A stretch of 5,093 nt of DNA, taken from the NCBI RefSeq assembly GCF_028618695.1, contig NZ_JAQIVI010000133.1:1-5093 (forward strand), in the 5' to 3' direction. Each line of letters opens with the position of its first letter. Position 1 is the first letter of the stretch. This DNA comes from Natrinema soli. Lineage in GTDB: Archaea > Halobacteriota > Halobacteria > Halobacteriales > Natrialbaceae. A program made the position numbers and the translations under genes. The notes beneath the pieces are model-generated. The model saw only the letters and a program-made list of their open reading frames with translations, searched no databases and was not told the DNA's origin. Below, piece after piece: positions 1 through 4,711 of the stretch.

Positions 1-101
1 GGGTCAGCTCCGGGCCGGAGGGACCGACGACGGACTGACGACGCGGGCCCTGCCAGCGCGCGGAGCGACGCGCTCAAGACCATCGCTCCGTAACGCGGCG
101 T

Positions 102-359
102 ATGTACGTCACCGTCGACGTCAAGGGCGAGGACACCTACGAACTCGAGCTCGAGGCGGTGGCAGGAACCGCGGATGCCGACGCTACCGCCGCTGGCGGC
201 TCCGACGCCGACGCGACGCCGACCTACGCGGACCTGCTCCGCACGGTCGATCTGAGTCCCCACGAGGTGAGCGTCCTCGTCGACGGTCGACCGGTCCCCG
301 AGGATCAGCCGGTCGAGAGCGACCACGTGACGGTGTTGCGACTCATCAAGGGCGGATGA
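102..359 (+). CDS. samp2: SAMP2-like small archaeal ubiquitin-like modifier protein (ThiS/MoaD fold)
   Basis: This is an 85-residue acidic protein with the features of a ubiquitin-like beta-grasp modifier. It has an N-terminal strand (MYVTVDVKGE), a helix from TYADLLRTVDL (41-51), the stretch SPHEVSVLVDGRPVPEDQ (52-69), and a terminal strand VTVLRLIKGG (76-85). In Haloferax, SAMPs with a C-terminal Gly-Gly are adenylated by the E1-like UbaA and then either conjugated to protein lysines or used as sulfur carriers; SAMP2 also serves tRNA thiolation. From memory, the core matches H. volcanii SAMP2 (66 residues) closely. This protein is 19 residues longer because of an Ala/Asp/Gly/Thr-rich insert at about 21-40, which carries DADAT twice (25-29 and 35-39). 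The only lysines are K8 and K83. The ATG fits the start of the first beta strand. It is convergent with ridA, 18 bases apart. I saw no clear TATA box upstream. The family call is strong; assignment to SAMP2 rather than another SAMP rests on recalled similarity. Confidence 0.9.
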   Translation: MYVTVDVKGEDTYELELEAVAGTADADATAAGGSDADATPTYADLLRTVDLSPHEVSVLVDGRPVPEDQPVESDHVTVLRLIKGG

Positions 360-377
360 TTCGGCCGACTCACAGGG

Positions 378-757
378 CTACTCGAGCGTCGCGATAGCCT
401 CGATTTCGAGGGCGGCACCTTCGGGACGCGACCGACCTCGACGGCGCTTCTCGCCGGCGGCGACTCCTCGAAATAGTCGGCGTAGGCCTCGTTCATCGCC
501 TCGAAGTCGTCGATATCGTTCAGGAAAATGGTGCTCTTGAGCAGGTTCTCGAGGCTCGCGCCCTCGGCCTCGAGGATCGCCGCGACGTCGTCGAGACACC
601 GGCGAGTCTGGTCGGCGACCGACGCATCGTCGAGGAGTTCGCCGTCGGGGGTGAGCGGGAGCTGTCCGGCGGTGAACAGAAGGTCGTCGGTGGCGGTCGC
701 CTGACTGTACGCGCCGACTGCCGCGGGCGCATCGTCCGTACTGGGACAGCGCTTCAT
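378..757 (-). pseudogene. ridA: RidA/YjgF-family 2-iminobutanoate/2-iminopropanoate deaminase, one-base frameshift near the 3' end
   Basis: RidA proteins hydrolyse reactive enamines and imines (2-aminoacrylate, 2-aminocrotonate) released by PLP enzymes, giving 2-keto acids and ammonia; they act as cytosolic trimers. The start at 757 gives the usual N-terminus MKRCPSTDDAPAAVGAYSQA, with Y17 in its family position, then FTAGQLPLTPDGEL (28-41), STIFLNDIDDFEAMNEAYADYF and PPARSAVEVGRVPK. R103 corresponds to the substrate-carboxylate Arg (R105 in E. coli). Just after K113 the reading frame is lost. The expected end, GAALEIEAIATLE plus TAG, lies intact one frame over at 378-419, including the conserved Glu (E118, equivalent to E. 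coli E120). Adding one base at 416-422 restores a normal 126-residue protein. As written, the frame continues with a Ser/Arg-rich tail to 305, giving about 150 residues and running antisense into the end of samp2. An upstream in-frame ATG at 799 adds 14 residues not typical of the family. The sequence cannot say whether this is a true mutation or a sequencing error. Confidence 0.88.
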
Positions 758-927
758 GCGAACGATTCGCACTCGAACGGGCGTAACGGCCTGCGTCAAT
801 ACGGGCGCTTACGTCGACGATCGGTGCGATCTCGTCGCCGACAGTCGCGGTTTCGACGGCCGCAGCGGAACGCGATGCCTGCTCGAGATATATCGACTAC
901 TCTTGAACGGGTCGATCACCTGCCATC

Positions 928-936
928 AAGATACTT
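928..936 (+). promoter_or_regulatory. Candidate TATA box for glyA
   Basis: AAGATACTT is centred 30 bases before the glyA ATG. Archaeal transcription starts about 26-28 bases after the TATA centre, so the predicted start is at about 958-960. This would make the glyA transcript leaderless or nearly so, which is common in haloarchaea. It also supports the ATG at 962 over upstream in-frame codons. A second AT-rich element, the 8-base palindrome GATATATC at 887-894, could be an alternative box or an operator. Confidence 0.4.
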
Positions 937-961
937 GGACGGATTTCCCGATTTGTGTGGT

Positions 962-2206
962 ATGCCAGACCATCTCAAAGAAGCCGATCCGACGGTCGCC
1001 GATGCCGTCGAGAGCGAGCGCGAGCGCCAGGAGTCGACGCTGGGAATGATCGCCTCGGAGAACCACGTTTCCGAAGCCGTGCTCGCCGCGCAAGGAACCG
1101 CACTGACCAACAAGTACGCGGAGGGGTATCCCGGTGCGCGCTACTACGGCGGCTGCGAGCACGTCGACGAGGTCGAGCGAACGGCCATCGAGCGGGCGAA
1201 GTCGCTGTGGGGTGCCGATCACGTCAACGTCCAGCCGCACTCGGGGACTCAGGCGAACATGGGCGTCTACTTCGCCGCTCTCGAGCCGGGCGAGACGATC
1301 CTCTCGCTGGATCTCACCCACGGCGGGCACCTCAGCCACGGCCACCACGTCAACTTCTCCGGGCAGCTCTACGAGGTCGAACAGTACGAAGTCGACCCGG
1401 AAACGGGGTACATCGACTACGACGCGCTCGCCGAGCGGGCTCGCGCGGTCGACCCGGCGATGATCGTCAGCGGCTCCTCGGCGTACCCGCGCGAGTTCGA
1501 CTGGGAGCGCGTCGGCGAGATCGCTGACGCGGTCGACGCGTTCCACCTCGCCGATATCGCCCATATCACCGGGCTCGTCGCGGCCGGCGTTCACTCGAGC
1601 CCGATCGAGCACGCCGACTTCGTCACCGGGAGCACGCACAAGACCATCCGATCCGGCCGGGGCGGGATCATCATGTGCGACGAGGCGCACGCCGACGACG
1701 TCGACAGCGCGGTCTTTCCCGGCAGTCAGGGCGGGCCGCTCATGCACAACGTCGCCGGCAAGGCCGTCGGCTTCGGGGAAGCGCTCGAGCCCGCATTCGA
1801 GGAGTACGCCACCCGAACCGTCGAAAACGCATCGGCGCTCGCGGCTGTTCTCAGCGATCGGGGACTGTCGCTGGTCTCCGGCGGCACCGACAAGCACCTC
1901 GTGCTCGTCGACCTGCGGGAGTCCCATCCCGACCGCACCGGCGACGACGCCGAAGCGGCCCTCTCGGACGTCGGCATCGTCCTCAACAAGAACACCGTTC
2001 CGGGGGAGACCCGGTCACCGTTCGTCACCAGCGGGATCCGGATCGGCACGCCCGCGCTGACGACCCGCGGGTTCGGTCCCGAGGAACTCGAGTCGGTCGC
2101 CCACCACATCGCCGACGTGCTCGACGCGCCCGACGACGACGCGACGCTCGAGCGAGTCTCCGAGTCGGTCGACGACCTCTGCGAATCGTTCCCCGTGTAC
2201 GGGTAG
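962..2206 (+). CDS. glyA: Serine hydroxymethyltransferase (GlyA)
   Basis: This PLP enzyme (fold type I) interconverts serine plus tetrahydrofolate with glycine plus 5,10-methylene-tetrahydrofolate. It supplies glycine and one-carbon units in the cytosol; haloarchaea use folate for this. The 414-residue protein shows the family landmarks in order: IASENHVS (30-37), NKYAEGYPGARYYGG (50-64), the phosphate-binding SGTQAN (94-99), THGGHLSHG (119-127), SGSSAYPR (170-177), LADIAH (196-201) with D198 facing the pyridine nitrogen, and VTGSTHKTIRSGRGG (221-235) with K227 as the Schiff-base lysine. SQGGP (255-259) and SGIRIGTPALTTRG (357-370) follow, with R360 as the substrate-carboxylate Arg. Length and motifs are complete, so it should be active. 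The start at 962 is chosen because MPDHLKEADPTVADAV resembles haloarchaeal SHMT N-termini and a TATA-like box lies 30 bases upstream. The frame stays open back to 824, but that extension is basic and not family-like. It is divergent from ridA and convergent with the zinc-ribbon gene. Confidence 0.97.
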   Translation: MPDHLKEADPTVADAVESERERQESTLGMIASENHVSEAVLAAQGTALTNKYAEGYPGARYYGGCEHVDEVERTAIERAKSLWGADHVNVQPHSGTQANMGVYFAALEPGETILSLDLTHGGHLSHGHHVNFSGQLYEVEQYEVDPETGYIDYDALAERARAVDPAMIVSGSSAYPREFDWERVGEIADAVDAFHLADIAHITGLVAAGVHSSPIEHADFVTGSTHKTIRSGRGGIIMCDEAHADDVDSAVFPGSQGGPLMHNVAGKAVGFGEALEPAFEEYATRTVENASALAAVLSDRGLSLVSGGTDKHLVLVDLRESHPDRTGDDAEAALSDVGIVLNKNTVPGETRSPFVTSGIRIGTPALTTRGFGPEELESVAHHIADVLDAPDDDATLERVSESVDDLCESFPVYG

Positions 2207-2221
2207 CGCCGTCGCGGCCGC

Positions 2222-2239
2222 GTCCGGACGAATCCGGCC
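2222..2239. terminator. Candidate hairpin between convergent glyA and zinc-ribbon genes
   Basis: CCGGA (2224-2228) pairs with TCCGG (2233-2237) around the loop CGAA. After one mismatch, two more pairs are possible (2221-2222 with 2239-2240). On the + strand it is followed by pyrimidine-rich TCTCACTCTTTCG. It sits in the 36 bases between the two convergent stop codons, where a shared terminator is expected. The stem is short and the T-run weak, and archaeal termination often depends on T-tracts alone, so this is only a candidate. Confidence 0.3.
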
Positions 2240-2242
2240 GTC

Positions 2243-2509
2243 TCACTCTTTCGTGCTCACGACGTCGAGTCCGTCGTCCGTCACGCGGACGTACAGGAGC
2301 CTATCGTCGGGACGCGGATCGATCACGTCATCGAGTTCAGGAGCGCAGCCCATCATTCCGATCTCGTTGAAGCCGCACGCGTCACAGACCGCTGCGTCGG
2401 CCAGTGGCTCGTACTCATCGTCGCGTTCGGTGGCCGGGAGGTACCCCGCGTCCGTGATCTCCGCATCGCACTCCGAACAGTACAGCGTGGGTGTCGAGAC
2501 GAGCTCCAT
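2243..2509 (-). CDS. Small zinc-ribbon-like protein of unknown function
   Basis: This 88-residue acidic protein has two CxxC knuckles, YCSECD (C11, C14) and VCDACG (C42, C45), separated by 27 residues. That spacing suits one structural zinc ion in a ribbon. A further Cys (C55, in MMGCAP) lies after the second knuckle. The C-terminal half is DDVIDPRPDDRLLYVRVTDDGLDVVSTKE, probably beta-rich. No signal peptide or membrane segment is visible. Its composition is typical of haloarchaeal genes, which supports real coding. I chose the ATG at 2509 because a TATA-like element lies 29 bases upstream. The next in-frame ATG (2536) falls inside that element, and the open frame back to 2782 encodes Ser/Arg-rich sequence unlike a haloarchaeal protein. 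I do not recognise the family beyond the ribbon. It could bind nucleic acid or a protein partner, but nothing here shows which. Confidence 0.75.
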   Translation of the reverse strand: MELVSTPTLYCSECDAEITDAGYLPATERDDEYEPLADAAVCDACGFNEIGMMGCAPELDDVIDPRPDDRLLYVRVTDDGLDVVSTKE

Positions 2510-2533
2510 GTGTTGACTAGAGCGGAGCACCCG

Positions 2534-2542
2534 CATAGAATT
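2534..2542 (-). promoter_or_regulatory. Candidate TATA box for the zinc-ribbon gene
   Basis: Read on the minus strand this is AATTCTATG, centred about 29 bases before the ATG at 2509. The predicted transcription start is near 2511, giving a leaderless mRNA. The match to the haloarchaeal TATA consensus is only moderate. Confidence 0.3.
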
Positions 2543-2798
2543 GTGTGCTGACGACCGTCCGCGCGCTGATCGGACTGTCGCGGCTCCGATTCCGACGGCT
2601 GACAGCTCGAGATCGAGTCCCGAGACGGTGCCGCCGAAGCCGTGAGGGCCGAATCGACCACTGCTGACCGAACCAAACGCCCCCGGAATCGCGCAGGCGA
2701 GAACACGTCGCGGGAAACCGGAGGGAGTTCGCAGCCGTCGGCTCGAGCCGGCTACACCCTCATACGGACTACTGTAAATCATTTCCGGCGCATTCGCG

Positions 2799-2813
2799 GC
2801 CCGCCATGCGGGC
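2799..2813 (-). terminator. Small GC hairpin downstream of the BCCT gene
   Basis: GCCCGC (2799-2804) and GCGGGC (2808-2813) form a perfect 6-pair stem with a 3-base loop. It lies about 30 bases after the transporter stop codon at 2843-2845. Further along the transcript (2785-2769) the minus strand reads GGAAATGATTTACAGT, which has no real U-run. A role in 3'-end formation or RNA stability is possible but unproven. Confidence 0.25.
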
Positions 2814-2842
2814 GCGCCGAGAAACAGTGACAGCAGACCGTC

Positions 2843-4468
2843 TCAGTCGTCGTCGGAGGTGGTCGGCCCGGTCGGAGCGGTAGAACGGTCCTCTTCGCGT
2901 AAGAAGACCGCCCGACGGCTGCCGAACACCCAGATCATGACGCCGACGGCGATCAAGGTGATGATCGCGAAGGGGCCGCCGGCGATGATCGCGGCCTGTT
3001 GCAGCGCCGTCGTACCGCCGGCCACCATCAACAGCGAGGCTAGCGCGCCCATGAGGCCGCCCCAGATGACGCGGTTGATCGTCGACGGCTTCTGCTTGCC
3101 GCCGGTGGTGAGCATCCCCAGCGCGAGCGTCGAGGAGTCCGCCGACGTGACGAAGAACGTCGTCACCAACACCAGGAAGAGCACGGTTAGCAACTCGCCG
3201 GCCGGCAGTGCCTCGAACAGCGGGTAGCCGGCGACGGCCTCGTTGAACCCCCAGGCCTCGAGCGTCCCGAGGATGTCAGCCTGGCCGTTCGACTGCATGA
3301 AGATGGACGTCCCGCCCATCGTCGCGAACCAGGGGATCGTGATGGCCGTCGACGCGACGACGCCGGTCGCGGCGACCTGTCGGACGGTCCGTCCTCGAGA
3401 AATGCGGGCGATGAACAGCCCGACGAACGGCGCCCAGGAGAACCACCACGCCCAGTAGAAGACGGTCCAGGCACCGACGAAGCCGGAGTCGGCACCCTGT
3501 CCGCCGGTTTCGCCCGCGCCCATAAAGAGGCTCATGGAGATGAACTCATTGATGTACGCCCCCAGCGCCTGGGTCCCGACGGTCATGATGTACACCGTCG
3601 GCCCGAGGATGAACGCCGCGGCCGTCAGGACGACGAACAGCGCCATATTGAAGTACGAAATGCGGCGGATCCCTCGCTCGACGCCGAGCGCGACCGAAAT
3701 CGTAAATGCCACGGTCAGGCCCGTGATCACGAGGATGGTCCCCGCGTCGCCGAACTCGACGCCGCCGGCGTACTCGAGGCCGACGAGGAACTGATTCCCG
3801 ACCAGCCCGAGGGTCGTCGCGATGCCGCCGATGGTCGCGAAGACGGCGAGGATGTCCACGAGCTTCGCCCAGGGACTGTCGAGGTTGTCGAACCCGATGA
3901 TCGGTCCGATGATCGTCGAGATGCGCATCGGCGCGTCCCGGCGGTAGGCGAAGTAGGCGATCGGAATCGCGACGATCACGTACGCCGACCACGCCGAGAG
4001 CCCCCAGTGGAAGAACGTGTACTGGAGCGCGCTGACGGCGGCACCCGTCGACTCCGCTTCGACCCCCGAGAAGGGCGAGGGCGTCGAGTAGTGGAAGATC
4101 GCCTCCGCCGGGCCCCAGAAGACGATACCGGCCGCGATCCCCGCGGAGTACAGCATCGCGAAGTACGCGAGGAAGCTGAACTCCGGCTCCTCGTCCTCCT
4201 CCCCCAGCTTGATGTTCCCCCACGGACCGAAGATGAGGTACAGCACGAACGCCACGAGGGCGAACATCGAGACGAGATACGCCCAGCCGAAACTCGTCCA
4301 CAGGAACTCGTTGGTCCCCTCCATGATCTCGAGCGTGCGGCTCTCGCGGAAGAGAAACGCCGCGACGACCAGGACGGCGACGATAAACCCGATTCCGAAG
4401 ACGGTGGGATCGAGTTCGTCGAGGAAGGTTCGGACCGCTCCGTCCTCGTCCCGTTCGCGCTCACTCAT
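2843..4468 (-). CDS. BCCT-family transporter (betaine/choline/carnitine type)
   Basis: This 541-residue membrane protein is predicted to import a quaternary ammonium solute such as glycine betaine. About 12 helices are visible, near 22-40, 58-81, 99-119, 145-175, 203-232, 241-262, 270-298, 332-354, 366-386, 426-453, 464-486 and 490-515. The family signature FYWAWWFSWAPFVGLFIARISRGR spans 337-360. The aromatic box of BetP is preserved with exact spacing: W155, W160, Y163 (BetP W189, W194, Y197) and W341, W342, W345 (BetP W373, W374, W377). TSADSST (441-447) matches the BetP T467/S468 sodium site, which suggests Na+ coupling; CaiT-type exchangers lack it. The glycine stretch is AGIAAG (109-114) where BetP has AGMGIG. 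The cytosolic tails are short: about 20 acidic residues at the N-terminus, and a C-tail from about 516 ending TTSDDD, without BetP's long basic osmosensing helix. The substrate is inferred, not shown. It is transcribed in the same direction as the upstream ilvA-like gene, 243 bases away. Confidence 0.93.
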   Translation of the reverse strand: MSERERDEDGAVRTFLDELDPTVFGIGFIVAVLVVAAFLFRESRTLEIMEGTNEFLWTSFGWAYLVSMFALVAFVLYLIFGPWGNIKLGEEDEEPEFSFLAYFAMLYSAGIAAGIVFWGPAEAIFHYSTPSPFSGVEAESTGAAVSALQYTFFHWGLSAWSAYVIVAIPIAYFAYRRDAPMRISTIIGPIIGFDNLDSPWAKLVDILAVFATIGGIATTLGLVGNQFLVGLEYAGGVEFGDAGTILVITGLTVAFTISVALGVERGIRRISYFNMALFVVLTAAAFILGPTVYIMTVGTQALGAYINEFISMSLFMGAGETGGQGADSGFVGAWTVFYWAWWFSWAPFVGLFIARISRGRTVRQVAATGVVASTAITIPWFATMGGTSIFMQSNGQADILGTLEAWGFNEAVAGYPLFEALPAGELLTVLFLVLVTTFFVTSADSSTLALGMLTTGGKQKPSTINRVIWGGLMGALASLLMVAGGTTALQQAAIIAGGPFAIITLIAVGVMIWVFGSRRAVFLREEDRSTAPTGPTTSDDD

Positions 4469-4598
4469 CGCGGATCACACGCCACCGGCGTCCGGTAACT
4501 CCCTCTCTCGTACGGTTCGTCTCGAGTTCGGTCACGGACGACTCGACGAACGTCCCCTCGTTCCACACCGGCACAGGTTGTGCGCCATTACGAGCCAT
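4461..4598 (-). CDS. Possible 45-residue leader ORF overlapping the BCCT start codon
   Basis: On the minus strand an ATG at 4598 opens a 45-codon frame (MARNGAQPVPVWNEGTF... ending RRWRVIRDE). Its stop TGA lies inside the transporter start, in ATGAGTGA, so the two frames overlap by 8 bases. An in-frame GTG at 4610 would give 49 residues. I recognise no family. About two thirds of third positions are G or C, lower than in the neighbouring genes, and the peptide is mildly basic at its end, both of which argue against it. In its favour, it lies just downstream of the promoter-like AT-rich block and ends exactly at the next start, as a translationally coupled leader would. Chance is a fair alternative. 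Confidence 0.25.
   Translation of the reverse strand: MARNGAQPVPVWNEGTFVESSVTELETNRTREGVTGRRWRVIRDE
4484..4496 (-). promoter_or_regulatory. Short hairpin just before the BCCT start codon
   Basis: On the minus strand the sequence reads ACCGG-ACG-CCGGT, a perfect 5-pair stem with a 3-base loop. It ends 15 bases before the transporter ATG. No clear Shine-Dalgarno sequence follows it. If the mRNA has the long leader suggested by the upstream promoter, this hairpin would sit where ribosomes load. In GC-rich DNA a stem of this size can arise by chance. Confidence 0.2.
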
Positions 4599-4642
4599 GA
4601 TCTCATGCACCGTGGTGAAGAATAACAAGTACCCCAATCAAG

Positions 4643-4674
4643 ATTTATCTTAATAACCGGCGTCGCTTTTATAC
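4643..4674 (-). promoter_or_regulatory. AT-rich promoter region for the BCCT transcript, two TATA-like boxes
   Basis: Two TATA-like elements are seen on the minus strand: GGTATAAAAG (4674-4665) and TTATTAAGATAAAT (4656-4643). Starts 26-28 bases further on would fall near 4642-4644 and 4622-4624. Both leave a leader of more than 150 bases before the transporter ATG at 4468. No TATA-like box is visible about 30 bases before that ATG. The surrounding block (about 4612-4680) is much AT-richer than the rest of the window. The palindrome AAGAT-TT-ATCTT (4640-4651) overlaps the second box and could be an operator. Confidence 0.5.
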
Positions 4675-4711
4675 CGTCGACCGAACCGGTTAGCGAGTGG
4701 AGCGAGGCTCG

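Larger units (their letters stand above)
2510..2842. other. Noncoding stretch between zinc-ribbon and transporter genes
   Basis: These 333 bases hold no credible gene. The forward frames contain scattered stops, and the longer open frames translate to Ser/Arg-rich, non-acidic sequence. I found no tRNA-like cloverleaf or insertion-sequence ends. Visible elements are the candidate TATA box of the zinc-ribbon gene, a 12-base perfect palindrome CGGCTCGAGCCG at 2739-2750, an AT-richer spot at 2769-2785 (ACTGTAAATCATTTCC), and a small hairpin at 2799-2813 downstream of the transporter stop. Confidence 0.6.

Noticed and set aside
1..93. Open frame from the window edge to a TAA at 91-93, as the possible end of an upstream gene
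   Set aside because: The translation is Arg-rich, lacks the acidic bias and resembles nothing I know. A second frame ends at 36-38 equally plausibly. No call can be supported.
305..377. Ser/Arg-rich C-terminal tail on RidA
   Set aside because: It is the out-of-frame product after the one-base shift. It is antisense to the end of samp2, and the true RidA ending lies intact in the adjacent frame.
824..961. 46-residue N-terminal extension of GlyA
   Set aside because: The extension is basic and not family-like. The TATA-like box at 928-936 lies within it, and MPDHLKEADP at 962 fits known SHMT starts.
926..1927. 333-codon open frame antisense to glyA
   Set aside because: It is a shadow of glyA, as is common in GC-rich haloarchaeal genes. 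The opposite strand carries all SHMT motifs.
2510..2782. 91-residue N-terminal extension of the zinc-ribbon protein
   Set aside because: It is Ser/Arg/Gly-rich and without acidic bias, and it runs through the promoter-like element at 2534-2542.
2642..2830. 62-codon forward ORF in the noncoding stretch
   Set aside because: It is basic, without haloarchaeal composition, recognisable motif or promoter.
3546..4301. 251-codon open frame inside the BCCT gene
   Set aside because: It is an Arg/His-rich out-of-frame shadow of the transporter, which has a continuous membrane-protein reading frame.
4532..4606. 24-codon frame from the ATG at 4606 in the transporter leader
   Set aside because: It is very short, Arg/Ser-rich and ends far from the transporter start. 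The overlapping 45-codon frame is the better candidate.
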